Assembly (NCBI RefSeq): GCF_026343185.1
Contig: NZ_JAPEMA010000001.1
Location: 5,456,001-5,520,000, forward strand
Direction: 5' to 3'
Length of the DNA stretch: 64,000 nt
From: Streptomyces sp. NBC_00091
Lineage (GTDB): Bacteria > Actinomycetota > Actinomycetes > Streptomycetales > Streptomycetaceae
The notes beneath the pieces were generated by a model. That model searched no databases. It saw only the letters and a program-made list of their open reading frames with translations, and was not told the origin of the DNA. The translations under genes and the position numbers were made by a program. Positions 16,887-25,590 of this stretch are shown piece after piece. The stretch's first letter is position 1; every line of letters begins with the position of its first letter.

Positions 16887-18071
16887 ATGACACCTGCCGA
16901 TCGGATATCGGTCATCACTGCGGTCGATGACCGCCTGAAGACAACGAGCATCTGCCTCGGCGTGGCATACGGAGCGCGCCACGACCCGCCGGACCGCGGC
17001 GGTCTGGCCCATGTGCTGGAGCACGTACTGATGTCCGCGCCCCTTCCCGGTGTCGGGCCCCTCGTGCAGCACATCGAAGGCCGGGGAGGCAGCGCCAACG
17101 CCGAGACCGGCCTGGAACAGATGCTGTTCCACCTCCAGGTCGACGCGGACGACGCGGACCAGGCCGTGGACCTGCTGCTGCGCGCCGTGCTCGCGCCCGA
17201 ACTGGACGCCGCGACCCTCGACACCGAACGGGCCGCCGTGCTCCAGGAGCTCGCGGCCGCCGAAGCCGACCCGATGGACACGGTTCAGGACGCCTTCCTC
17301 TCCGCGCTCTTCCCCGGCCACCCGCTGGGCCGGCCCGTGGGCGGCACGGTCGCCGAGATCGCCGCCATGGACCTCGAAGGCGTGGCACGCGGACACCGCG
17401 AATCCCTGCTCACCAGCCCCATGACCCTCGCCGTGGTGGGCCCGAGGGTTCCCCGCGGGCTGCGCGCCACCGGGAACGCCCCCCGCTCCACCGCGGCGTC
17501 CCGCCCGCCGGTCCCGCTCGGCCCGCCCCGCCGGGCCGAGCCCGTCTGGCCCGAGGAGTTCGCCTGGGTCGCGGTGGGCGGCCGGTCCACCGGACTGACC
17601 GAGGGGAAGCGCCACCACTACGCCGTGCTGGCGAACCTCTTGGGCGGCCACGCCTCCTCGGTGCTCTACCGCCGGCTCCGCGTGGACGCCGGCCTCGCCT
17701 ACTCCTTCCAGGCATGGGACCGGGGCTACGTCGAGGCGGGCGCCTGGCGCGTCCTGATCGGCGTGGAAAGCGGGAACGGCCCCGAGGCGGTCGCCATCGT
17801 CATCCGGGAACTGGACGCACTGGCGACGACCGGCCCCACGGACGCGGATCTCGACGCCGCCCGCCGGCACGCCCGCATGGGTCTGCTGCGCGACACCGAG
17901 ATGCCCCTGGAACACGCGCGGCTCCTCGCGTCGCGAGCGCTGTTCCACGAGGCCTGGGACGTGGACGGCGAGCTGCGGGAGATCGCCGCCGTCACCCGGG
18001 ACGACGTACGCGCCGCGGCCTCGTCGCTCCGCGACGACCTGGTCACCGTGGTCCGCCCGGAGGCGAAGTGA
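16887..18071 (+). CDS. M16-family zinc metalloprotease (PqqF/insulinase-like)
   Basis: A 394-residue single-copy M16 peptidase. The inverted zinc motif HxxEH is seen as AHVLEHVLM (about residues 39-46), with the distal glutamate in the ERAAVLQELAAAEADP helix about 75 residues later, and GGHASSVLYRRLRVDAGLAYS is the second-domain R/Y substrate-binding segment. The ATG at 16887 follows CGAGGA. Its size matches half-chamber bacterial M16 enzymes. It directly follows a 19-residue peptide gene and leads an operon with exporter genes, so removal of a leader or trimming of the peptide is the likely role. The stop overlaps the next GTG start as GTGA. Confidence 0.88.
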   Translation: MTPADRISVITAVDDRLKTTSICLGVAYGARHDPPDRGGLAHVLEHVLMSAPLPGVGPLVQHIEGRGGSANAETGLEQMLFHLQVDADDADQAVDLLLRAVLAPELDAATLDTERAAVLQELAAAEADPMDTVQDAFLSALFPGHPLGRPVGGTVAEIAAMDLEGVARGHRESLLTSPMTLAVVGPRVPRGLRATGNAPRSTAASRPPVPLGPPRRAEPVWPEEFAWVAVGGRSTGLTEGKRHHYAVLANLLGGHASSVLYRRLRVDAGLAYSFQAWDRGYVEAGAWRVLIGVESGNGPEAVAIVIRELDALATTGPTDADLDAARRHARMGLLRDTEMPLEHARLLASRALFHEAWDVDGELREIAAVTRDDVRAAASSLRDDLVTVVRPEAK

Positions 18072-18937
18072 ACACCACCGACACCACCGACACGACCGCC
18101 GGGACCGGTCCGGCCTCCCAGGCACCCTCGCCCCGCTACCTCGCCGCAGCGCAAGAGGCAGGACTCCTCCACCGGCTGCACGGCCACCCGTTCGTGGCGG
18201 GGGAGCAGCACGACCCCCAGCTCGACGAGCGGGAGCTCCTCGTCGAGTTCTGCGCGGACGAAATCCTGTCGGACGCCCCGCGGCTGGAGGAGGCCCTGGC
18301 CGTCGCCGGACTGTCCGAGACCGGCCCGGGCGTGGTCACCGTACGGGCCCCCGCCCACATCCGGCTCGACGGCCCGTGGCAGCGCCACCTCACCTACCTG
18401 AGGTACTCGGGCCGGCCCCCGCAGGACGGTCAGGCGGCCTCGCCCCTCACCGTCCGTCCGGCCGACCCCGGGACCGACACCGCCGACCTCATCCGCTGGC
18501 TCGCCCAGGCCCTGGCCAACGGCAACGCCGAACAGGGTGTCGCGACCGGCCCCGGAGCGGGCGAGACCTTCGCGCGCGAGGTCGTGGACGCCCCTGACCG
18601 CTTCTCCTACGTGGCCTGCCGCGAAGGACGCCCGGTCGGCCACGCCACGCTGCTGTGCGCGGCCGACGATCCGGTGACCGGCCGCGACCACGTCGAACTC
18701 GTCGATGTGCTCGTCGAGGAACCGCAAGGGCCGCGCAGCGAAGCCGCCCACGCGCTGACGGCAGCCGCGATGGCCCACGCGCACCGGGCGGGGCTCCCCC
18801 TGATCGGTCACGTCGTCCACCCCGCCCCGCACGTCGCCGCGGGGCACGGCGACAGGATCGTGGCCTCCCTCGTCGCACGCGGCTGGGCGGTCGACCACGT
18901 CTTCTGGCGGCGAAGCCACGACAAGGGCGGTGCGTGA
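18068..18937 (+). CDS. GNAT-fold protein, putative N-acetyltransferase
   Basis: A 289-residue protein whose C-terminal half resembles a GNAT domain: FSYVACREGRPVGHATLLCAA gives the central strands, and HVELVDVLVEEPQGPRSEAAHALTAAAMAHAHRAG gives the acetyl-CoA-binding strand-helix (the usual RGxGxG is weak, PQGPRSE). The N-terminal 110 residues, starting with a Thr/Asp-rich tail, match nothing I recognise. The GTG start overlaps the protease stop. In the operon it may acylate the peptide or inactivate it as self-protection. The GNAT call is moderate. Confidence 0.6.
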   Translation: MNTTDTTDTTAGTGPASQAPSPRYLAAAQEAGLLHRLHGHPFVAGEQHDPQLDERELLVEFCADEILSDAPRLEEALAVAGLSETGPGVVTVRAPAHIRLDGPWQRHLTYLRYSGRPPQDGQAASPLTVRPADPGTDTADLIRWLAQALANGNAEQGVATGPGAGETFAREVVDAPDRFSYVACREGRPVGHATLLCAADDPVTGRDHVELVDVLVEEPQGPRSEAAHALTAAAMAHAHRAGLPLIGHVVHPAPHVAAGHGDRIVASLVARGWAVDHVFWRRSHDKGGA

Positions 18938-18938
18938 G

Positions 18939-20009
18939 ATGGACCTCGCGATGTTGTACGACGTACTGGACGTGTCCCCGGAACAGGGGCCGGGCCGGCT
19001 GCTCTTCACCGCCCGCAAGGCGCACTACACCCTGCCCTACCTCGTGCTGTCCGCGCTGGAGCGGGAGGGCTGCGCCATGAGCGAGGCCGCTCGCGGGGAA
19101 CTGGCCCGCGCCCGGCGGCGCGCCCGCCACTACGAGGAGGTGCTCACCCGGGTCACCGCCCAGGTGCCCGCGCAGGTCATCAAGGGGCCGCTGCTCGCCC
19201 GTACCTACCCCGAAGGCCTGCTCCGCCCCCAGGGCGACCTGGACCTGGTCACCGAGGGCGAGCCGGACCTGTGGAACGCGGTCCGGCTGCTGACGAAGGA
19301 CAACCCGCCGCAGTACGCGGGCGTCTCCGTGCTCGGCGCGCCGACCCGCCACGTGGTGGTGACGCTGACCTGGCAGCCCGAGGACCCCCTCCTCGATCCC
19401 GAGCTCCGCGTCGAGATCGCCACGGCCGCCCTGGTCGGCGACCAGCAGTCCGTGCCCATCCGGCCCGCGATGCCCGCCGATACGCTGACCGCCAATCTGC
19501 TGGCCCTGGCCGAAGAGCGGTTCCAGCGCCCCTTCCACGCGCGTGACGCCATCGACGTCCACATGCTCGGGAACACCGAACCGCCCAGCCTGGACGGCCT
19601 GGTCTCAGCGGCGGCCGACTACCATCTGGCGCCCGAACTGCGGGAGTTGCTGGACTACGCCGCACAGCGGGTACCGGTCGGCCACCTCTCCGCCCTCGGC
19701 CCGGCCCTGGAACCGGCCGACCGGGAGGAACGGGCACGCCGCGCCACCCGTCCCGAGTCACCGGCCCCGGCCCCGGCCACCGGCGTCCGCGCGGCCCTCG
19801 AGGCCGGCGTTCCGCTGTACGGGATGCCGCTGGGGCGCGTCACCGGCCGTACGGACCGGGACCGCGTACGCGTCCACCACTTCGGGGACGGCGCCCTGTT
19901 GCTCACCCCGGTCGGGGACTACCTCCTGGTGACGGGGGAGACCGTCGCGCAGGAGCAGTACGACGCGGCGCTCCAGGAGGCCGGCCTGCTGGCGGAGGAG
20001 ACGCCGTGA
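18939..20009 (+). CDS. Nucleotidyltransferase-family protein (NTP_transf_5-like)
   Basis: A 356-residue protein. QVIKGPLLARTYPEGLLRPQGDLDLVTEG matches the core of the uncharacterised nucleotidyltransferase family PF14907 (K-G, then R-x2-D-x-D metal pair); given as motifs, these are IKGPLLARTYP and RPQGDLDLV. This family is often found beside RiPP genes, where its function is mostly unknown. It has a C-terminal extension of about 90 residues ending GDYLLVTGETVAQEQYDAAL, which looks like a small PqqD-sized domain and could bind a peptide; that is speculative. The ATG at 18939 has GGGCGG upstream; a GTG at 18930 is an alternative. The stop overlaps the ABC ATPase start. Confidence 0.7.
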   Translation: MDLAMLYDVLDVSPEQGPGRLLFTARKAHYTLPYLVLSALEREGCAMSEAARGELARARRRARHYEEVLTRVTAQVPAQVIKGPLLARTYPEGLLRPQGDLDLVTEGEPDLWNAVRLLTKDNPPQYAGVSVLGAPTRHVVVTLTWQPEDPLLDPELRVEIATAALVGDQQSVPIRPAMPADTLTANLLALAEERFQRPFHARDAIDVHMLGNTEPPSLDGLVSAAADYHLAPELRELLDYAAQRVPVGHLSALGPALEPADREERARRATRPESPAPAPATGVRAALEAGVPLYGMPLGRVTGRTDRDRVRVHHFGDGALLLTPVGDYLLVTGETVAQEQYDAALQEAGLLAEETP

Positions 20010-20965
20010 CGGCCGTGGAGACCCGTGCGCTGACGCGGCGGTACGGCAACGCCAAGCGGGGTGCCGAGGACGAGGTCCCCGCCCTGCGCGAAGTGGACCT
20101 GACGGTCGAACGGGGCGAGGTCTACGGCCTGCTGGGACCCAACGGAGCCGGCAAGACGACCCTCTGCCGGATCCTGTCGACCATCCTGCTCCCCACCTCG
20201 GGAACCGCCCGCGTCATGGGCCACGACGTGGTCCAGGAGGCCGACCGGGTCAAGGGCGTCATCGGCATCGTCTTCGGCGGGGAGCGCGGGCTGTACACGC
20301 GGCTCACGATCCGCGACAACCTGCGCTTCTGGGCGGCGCTCTACGGACTGCACGGCAACGACCTGCGGCGCCGCTGCGACGCGCTCCTGGAGCGGATGGG
20401 CCTGGGCGACCGGGCCGACGACCGGGTGGACACCCTGTCCCGGGGCATGAAGCAGCGACTGCACCTGGCCCGGGGCCTGGTCGCCGATCCGCCGCTGCTC
20501 ATCCTCGACGAGCCCACCGTCGGCATGGACCCGGTCGCCGCCCAGGACTTCCGGGTCCTGGTCGAAGGACTCAAGGCGGACGGGCGCACCGTCGTGCTCA
20601 CCACCCACGACATGGCCGAGGCGGAGGCCCTGTGCGACCGGGTGTCCGTCTTCGACCGCGGCAGGATCGTCACCACCGGCGCACCGGCCGAGATCGGCGC
20701 GCTGATCTCCCGCTACGAGCAGGTGGACGCCGTCGGTGTCCCCGCCGGGGTCGCCGCCGCCCTGGCGGACGTCCCGGGTGTCGTCGCGGTCCGGCCCCTC
20801 GAGAGGGACCGGACCCGGATCGAGACGCAGGACGCGGGGGCCACCCATGTGGTCCTGCGGCTCCTGGTGGAGGCCGGGGTGACGGGCATCTCCACCGGCC
20901 GCCCCACGCTGGAAGAGGTCTATCTGCACGTCATCGGCGAGCGGGGCATGGCGGTGGACGGATGA
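20006..20965 (+). CDS. ABC transporter ATP-binding protein (ABC-2 exporter type)
   Basis: A 319-residue ATPase. Walker A is [10 protein letters not shown], the signature is [12 protein letters not shown], Walker B is [13 protein letters not shown], and the switch His is in TTHDMAEAE. The C-terminal 90 residues are the DUF4162-like tail common in drug and antibiotic exporters. It is coupled by 4-base overlaps to both neighbours and works with the two ABC-2 permeases that follow. Export of, or resistance to, the peptide product is the likely role. Confidence 0.93.
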   Translation: MTAVETRALTRRYGNAKRGAEDEVPALREVDLTVERGEVYGLLGPNGAGKTTLCRILSTILLPTSGTARVMGHDVVQEADRVKGVIGIVFGGERGLYTRLTIRDNLRFWAALYGLHGNDLRRRCDALLERMGLGDRADDRVDTLSRGMKQRLHLARGLVADPPLLILDEPTVGMDPVAAQDFRVLVEGLKADGRTVVLTTHDMAEAEALCDRVSVFDRGRIVTTGAPAEIGALISRYEQVDAVGVPAGVAAALADVPGVVAVRPLERDRTRIETQDAGATHVVLRLLVEAGVTGISTGRPTLEEVYLHVIGERGMAVDG

Positions 20966-21729
20966 GGCTGTTCCTCACCGCCGCGCGCTTCCAGCTCCGG
21001 CTGGCGTGGCGGTCGCCCGACACCGTCCAGGTGTGCGTGACCGCCCCCCTGCTGACCATCGTCTTCCTGGCGATCAGTGACCACGCCGGGCGCGCGGACC
21101 TCTCGCCGTACGCCGTGGTCGCGCCGACCCTGATGTCGCTGTGGCTCCTCGCCCTCTACACCGCGGGCGAACTCATCAACGTGGAGAGGTCCCTCGGCAC
21201 CCTGGAGGGACTGGTCGCCGCTCCGGCCCGCTTCGAGGTCCTCGTGATGGGCCGGATGTGTGCGGTCACCGCGATCGGCGCGGTCTCCTTCGCGGAGTCG
21301 TGGCTCGTCGCCGGACTGGTCTTCGACCGCTGGCTGGCCTTCCCGCACCCGGCCGTCACCGCCGCCTGCGTGCTGGCGACCGGCTTCGCCACGGCCGGCA
21401 CCGCGAGCATCCTCACCTCCCTGTTCGTCCTGATGCCCTCCGCGCGCATCATCCAGAACACCCTCAGCTACCCGTTCTACCTGCTGGGCGGCGTCCTGGT
21501 GCCGGTCGCCTCGCTGCCCGCCTGGCTACGGCCGGAGTCACGGGCCGTGTTCCTGTCCTGGTCCGCCGATCTGCTGCGCGACAGCCTCGCGCCCGCCCCC
21601 GTCAGCCATGCCGTACTCCGGCTCGCGGTGATCCTCGGCCTCGGCGCCATCGGGTTCGGGCTGGGCCTGGTGCTGCTGCGCCGGGTCCTCGACCGGGTGT
21701 GCCGCCTCGGCACCCTGTCCCAGACGTGA
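20962..21729 (+). CDS. ABC-2 type permease, subunit 1
   Basis: A 255-residue membrane protein with about six hydrophobic segments, including VTAPLLTIVFLAI, VVAPTLMSLWLLALY and AVLRLAVILGLGAIGFGLGLVL. The E-x2-NVERSLGTLEGLVAAP loop is the ABC-2 permease coupling motif. The ATG overlaps the ATPase stop (ATGA), so the 3-gene transporter is co-translated. Together with the next gene it would form a heterodimeric membrane domain. Confidence 0.88.
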   Translation: MRLFLTAARFQLRLAWRSPDTVQVCVTAPLLTIVFLAISDHAGRADLSPYAVVAPTLMSLWLLALYTAGELINVERSLGTLEGLVAAPARFEVLVMGRMCAVTAIGAVSFAESWLVAGLVFDRWLAFPHPAVTAACVLATGFATAGTASILTSLFVLMPSARIIQNTLSYPFYLLGGVLVPVASLPAWLRPESRAVFLSWSADLLRDSLAPAPVSHAVLRLAVILGLGAIGFGLGLVLLRRVLDRVCRLGTLSQT

Positions 21730-21740
21730 GGTGGTGAACC

Positions 21741-22583
21741 TTGTCCGCACAAGCAGTACAGCCAGTACCGCCCGTACAGCCCATGCAGCCCGTACACCCC
21801 CTGCGCGTCATCAGGCACAGCGCGGTGAACGCCTTCGCCGACATGCGGGCCGTCTACACCTGGAAGACCTGGACCTTCGGCTGGCTCGGCCGGATGCTGG
21901 CACAGGTCACCTTCTTCGTCCTGCTGGGACGGCTGGTCGGAGGCCCGGACCAGGCCAGGTACCTGATCGTGGGCAACGCCCTGATGACCTGCGTGATCGA
22001 GTCGTTGACGGTCGTGGCGTCCTCCACGTGGGAGCGCGCCGCGGGCACCCTCCCGCTCCTGGCCGCGGCGCCGGCGAAACCCACCTGGGTCTTCCTCGGC
22101 CGCAGCCTCCAGTGGCCCATCAGCGGCACCGGGACCTCGCTGGTGGCCCTCTTCGTCCTCGGCCCGGCCTTCGGAGTGAGCTGGACCGCCGCCCAGGTGC
22201 CGGTGGCCGTCGTCCTGGTCGTGCTCACAGCGGTCGGTACGTATTTCCTCGGGCTGTTCCTGGCCGCGCTCGTACTGAACGCGGGCAGTGTGCGCAATGT
22301 CGTCTCCAACGCCGGCTATCTGCTGATGATGGCGGTGTGCGGGGTCCAGGTGCCGGTCGGCTACTGGCCCGAATGGGTCGGCTGGATCGCCCGGGCGATC
22401 CCGCTCACCCACCTCCTCGGGGCCCTGCGTTCCCTCACCGACGGCGCGGACCTCGCCACGGTTTCCGGCGAGGCGGCCGTCGGGCTGCTCGTGGGGCTGG
22501 CCTGGCTCGGCGCCGCCCACCTGATGTTCGAAGCCCTGCTGAGACGGGGCAGACGGGCCGGGACGATCGACTTCGCGTCCTGA
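21741..22583 (+). CDS. ABC-2 type permease, subunit 2
   Basis: A 280-residue membrane protein with six predicted hydrophobic segments (for example VAVVLVVLTAVGTYFLGLFLAALV and GYLLMMAVCGVQVPVGYWP). The loop TWERAAGTLPLLAAAP is the counterpart of the coupling motif in subunit 1. It starts with TTG, 11 bases after subunit 1, with GAGGTGG upstream. The N-terminal tail has a Gln-Pro repeat (QPVPPVQPMQPVHP) from a short DNA repeat. It pairs with the ATPase at 20006. Confidence 0.86.
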   Translation: MSAQAVQPVPPVQPMQPVHPLRVIRHSAVNAFADMRAVYTWKTWTFGWLGRMLAQVTFFVLLGRLVGGPDQARYLIVGNALMTCVIESLTVVASSTWERAAGTLPLLAAAPAKPTWVFLGRSLQWPISGTGTSLVALFVLGPAFGVSWTAAQVPVAVVLVVLTAVGTYFLGLFLAALVLNAGSVRNVVSNAGYLLMMAVCGVQVPVGYWPEWVGWIARAIPLTHLLGALRSLTDGADLATVSGEAAVGLLVGLAWLGAAHLMFEALLRRGRRAGTIDFAS

Positions 22584-22635
22584 CACCCCGCCCTGGTCCC
22601 CACCCCCCACTCGTACGAATGAAAGGCAGTCACCC

Positions 22636-23487
22636 GTGCGCGGCATTCTCGTCTCGTTCCTCGGTGCCGACGGGATCGGCAAGTCCACTCTGGTGGACTC
22701 CATAGCGGAATCCCTGGAGGCCGAAGGCGTCAAGGTGCGCCACGTGTCCTGGCGCCGGGTCATCGAGGAAGCGGACACCTCGTGGCCCGTGGACGGTCTC
22801 CAGGAACTGTGGCTCGAGGCGTTCCGCACGCTGGTCGGCGGAGCCCGGACGGCCTCGGGCCCGCTGAGCCTGCCCCGCGACTACGGGGAATGGGTCTCCG
22901 GCGGCTGGGAGGCGACCCTCGCGGAGACGGAGCTGAACGGCGTCGGGCCCGCCGGCCCGCTGGCCTCCGCCCTGGTGGGCCTGGCCGGGGGCGTCCTGCT
23001 CGCCGGGGACGCGGTCGAGCCCGCGCTGGAGCGGGGCGAGGTGGTGCTACAGGAGACCTTCCCCTTCAAGCAGGTACTCAAGAAGATCTTCGTATGCCGT
23101 CGCATCGTCGGTGACGACCCCGGCTGGACCGCGGTTCTGGACCGGATGCAGGTCATGGTCGAGGACGTCTTCGGCAGCCGGGTCTTCCAGCCCGACGTCG
23201 GCGTGCTGGTCGACGGACCGCTGGACATGGCCTTCCAGTGGCGGATGGCCCAGTCCGGACAGGTCGGCGTCCTGGAGGACTACCGCGTCGCGGGGGACAG
23301 CGGCGAGGCCGGGTACCTCCAGATGCAGCAGGAGTCGGTCGAGGTCTTCCGGCGGCTGGCCGGGCAGTGGGACTGGCTGGTCCACCAGGTGGACGGCGCC
23401 GGCCTCGAGTCGAACCTCCGCCGCGGCAGGGCCATGGTCCTGGGCCACCCCGCGCTCCAGGGCTTCCTGGACTCCCGATCGCGCTGA
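22636..23487 (+). CDS. Thymidylate kinase-like P-loop protein
   Basis: A 283-residue protein opening with GILVSFLGADGIGKSTLVDSI, a P-loop of the thymidylate kinase type. The central QETFPFKQVLKK aligns with the DR(Y/F) substrate segment, and VGVLVDGPLDMAFQWRMAQSG is the LID region. It is longer than standard Tmk (about 210 residues) and lacks an obvious DRY motif, so the substrate may be another nucleotide or a sugar or peptide phosphate. The GTG start has AAAGG upstream. It is the second NMP-kinase fold in the cluster. Confidence 0.7.
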   Translation: MRGILVSFLGADGIGKSTLVDSIAESLEAEGVKVRHVSWRRVIEEADTSWPVDGLQELWLEAFRTLVGGARTASGPLSLPRDYGEWVSGGWEATLAETELNGVGPAGPLASALVGLAGGVLLAGDAVEPALERGEVVLQETFPFKQVLKKIFVCRRIVGDDPGWTAVLDRMQVMVEDVFGSRVFQPDVGVLVDGPLDMAFQWRMAQSGQVGVLEDYRVAGDSGEAGYLQMQQESVEVFRRLAGQWDWLVHQVDGAGLESNLRRGRAMVLGHPALQGFLDSRSR

Positions 23488-23531
23488 CCGCCGCCGCGAG
23501 CGCACCACCGAAGAAGAGAGAGGACACCGCG

Positions 23532-24179
23532 ATGCACCCCACCTTCGCCGACCTTGCACTGGCCGACTGGAACGACGTCGACTCCGTGGCCAAGTTCAGC
23601 GCAGAGGCCTTCGCCGCCTTCGACGAAGACCCGGACCTGCTGCCGCGCATGCTGCGGTCCCTGCGCACCGACCAGCACCTGCGCCCCATGTGCGAGAGCT
23701 ACGACTTCATGGACAAGCTCGTGCTCCACGACGACCGCAAGGCCAACATCCGCATACGCGTCCACTTGTTCCGGCCGGGATACTTCGACCGCCCGCACAA
23801 CCACCGGTGGACCTTCGCGACGAAGATCCTGCGGGGCAGCTACGTCCACCGCCTGTACGGCCGGGACGATCAGCTGATCGAGGGGGTCGACTCCGACGCC
23901 CTGGAACCGCTCGTCCAGCGGGTGGAGGGCGAGGGGGACAGCTACGTGCTGCACCACAACACCGTGCACGCCATCCAGGCCGACGCAGGTACGGCCTCCC
24001 TGCTGGTCCGCGGGCCCGCCGCCAAGGACCGGCTGCTCTTCGTCGACCGGGCGAAGCGGACCAGCTACTGGGTGTACGGCGCGGATCACGAGACGCCCGA
24101 GCAGCGCCGGGACAAGAGCATGACGGACGATCAGCTGGACGGGGCGATCACCCGTGCGCTGGCCCTGGTCGGGCGCTGA
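23532..24179 (+). CDS. Small cupin-fold protein, possible metal-dependent oxygenase
   Basis: A 215-residue protein. The metal-type cupin motif is visible as FDRPHNHRWTFATKILRGSYVHRLYG (HxH then a downstream His), with VLHHNTVHAIQAD as the second cupin box. The pattern recalls cysteine-dioxygenase-like and ectoine-synthase-like cupins, though I cannot assign a family. It has GAGGA upstream of the ATG and ends the plus-strand operon, just before a strong hairpin and the convergent regulator gene. An oxidation, cyclisation or epimerisation step is conceivable. Confidence 0.6.
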   Translation: MHPTFADLALADWNDVDSVAKFSAEAFAAFDEDPDLLPRMLRSLRTDQHLRPMCESYDFMDKLVLHDDRKANIRIRVHLFRPGYFDRPHNHRWTFATKILRGSYVHRLYGRDDQLIEGVDSDALEPLVQRVEGEGDSYVLHHNTVHAIQADAGTASLLVRGPAAKDRLLFVDRAKRTSYWVYGADHETPEQRRDKSMTDDQLDGAITRALALVGR

Positions 24180-24194
24180 CCGGCTGGGGGAAAA

Positions 24195-24228
24195 CGCCTA
24201 CGCGGCGGCCAGCTCCGCCGCGTAGGCG
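24195..24228. terminator. Convergent hairpin terminator
   Basis: A perfect 14-bp stem (cgcctacgcggcgg and ccgccgcgtaggcg) with a 6-base loop overlaps the 3' end of the minus-strand regulator. It would stop the plus-strand biosynthetic operon and could stop the regulator transcript too. Confidence 0.7.
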
Positions 24229-25445
24229 GCGAGCAGGGTGTTGCAGCGATAGCCGCCGGAGGCCGTCGGCTGCAGGAGGTTGACCTGGCACAGGAGCTGC
24301 GCCAGGCGCACGGCGAGGTCTTCGGGAACTCCGAGGACGCGGGCCGCGCCCTGCGGCGAGATGTCCTCCGGCGCGGCCGCGCCGATCAGCCGGAAGGCAC
24401 GCGCCACGTCCTGCGGCAGGCTCCGGTACGACCAGGAGAACACGGCGCGCACCGAGGCGGCGGTATCGCCCGCGCAGCTGAGGAAGTCCAGCCGCCCTCG
24501 CGGGTCCGACAACTCCCCGACCACCCCCTCCAGGCAGTCCTGCGGGCCGGCCGAGAAGTGCTCGGCGGCGATGCGCAGGGCCAGCGGCAGGTGGCCACAG
24601 CGGTCGGACAGGGCGGAAACCGCCTCGGGGCGCGCGCCGTGGAGCGCAGCGCCGGCGACGCCGCGCAGGAGCGCGGAGGCGTCCTCGCAGGAGAGCGGCC
24701 CCAGGGACAGCCGGGCGGCGCCGTCCCGCGCCACCAGCCCGGCCAGCCGGTTGCGGCTGGTGACGAGCACCATGCAGCCGGGGGCGCCGGGAAGCAGCGC
24801 GCGGACCTGATCGGCGGTGGCCGCGTCGTCCAGGACGATGAGCATCCGGCGCCCGGTGAGCGCGGTCCGGTACAGCGCGGCCCGGTCCCACAGGCCGGCC
24901 GGTATCGCGTGGTCGTCGATCCCCACCGCACGCAGACTGGCGGCGAGCACGTCGTCCGGGGCGGCGGGCGCCGCGGCCGGCCCGTGCGCCCGCAGGTGGT
25001 GGAAGAGCACACCGTCGGGGAACAAGGCGGCGTTGCGATGCGCCCACTTGAGGGCCAGGGCGGTCTTCCCGACGCCGGGCATACCGTCGATCACGACCAG
25101 GGGCATGGCGCGGTACGGGTGGTCCGGCCGTGACGCGGCCCTGTCCAGCGCGGCCGTCTCCCCATGGCGCCCGATGAAATGGGCCCTGTCCAAAGGAAGT
25201 TGCGCGGGCCGCTGGAACGCCGTGCGCGCGCTGCGCGCGGTGCTCACGGAGCAGTGGGCGGCGAGCAGTTCACCGGATGCCTCCAGGGCCTCGTCGCACC
25301 GGCGGGCCAGGTCCTCCGAAGCCCGCTTCCCGCCGGTCTCGATCTTGCTGAGATGCCCCTTGCTGTAATGCGTCAGTTTCGACAGCTCGGTGAGGGAGAC
25401 TCCCTGCCCCAGCCGTCGTTCCCGCAGTTCGTGCCCGAAAGCCAT
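24198..25445 (-). CDS. XRE-family regulator with NB-ARC ATPase domain
   Basis: A 415-residue regulator. The N-terminal helix-turn-helix reads LRERRLGQGVSLTELSKLTHYSKGHLSKIETG. A STAND NTPase follows: Walker A VIDGMPGVGKTALA, Walker B MLIVLDDA, and GHLPLALRIAA as the GLPLA motif. No TPR or SARP domain is present, unlike AfsR. Such regulators commonly control neighbouring antibiotic or RiPP clusters in Streptomyces. The ATG at 25445 is chosen because the HTH begins there and GGGGC lies upstream; a TTG 15 bases earlier is possible. It sits convergent to the biosynthetic operon and is a good pathway-regulator candidate. Confidence 0.88.
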   Translation of the reverse strand: MAFGHELRERRLGQGVSLTELSKLTHYSKGHLSKIETGGKRASEDLARRCDEALEASGELLAAHCSVSTARSARTAFQRPAQLPLDRAHFIGRHGETAALDRAASRPDHPYRAMPLVVIDGMPGVGKTALALKWAHRNAALFPDGVLFHHLRAHGPAAAPAAPDDVLAASLRAVGIDDHAIPAGLWDRAALYRTALTGRRMLIVLDDAATADQVRALLPGAPGCMVLVTSRNRLAGLVARDGAARLSLGPLSCEDASALLRGVAGAALHGARPEAVSALSDRCGHLPLALRIAAEHFSAGPQDCLEGVVGELSDPRGRLDFLSCAGDTAASVRAVFSWSYRSLPQDVARAFRLIGAAAPEDISPQGAARVLGVPEDLAVRLAQLLCQVNLLQPTASGGYRCNTLLAAYAAELAAA

Positions 25446-25590
25446 ATGCGGTTGCCCCAATCCTCGAGTTCAGTGGTGGGGATCCAGCTTGTGCGGGCGC
25501 ACTGGCGCACCGCTTACGCACGGCTAACGTTCCGCTGATGAGGGTCGGGCACGAGGAGGTCGAGCGGGTTGGAGGAGGTGGGCCCTGCCG

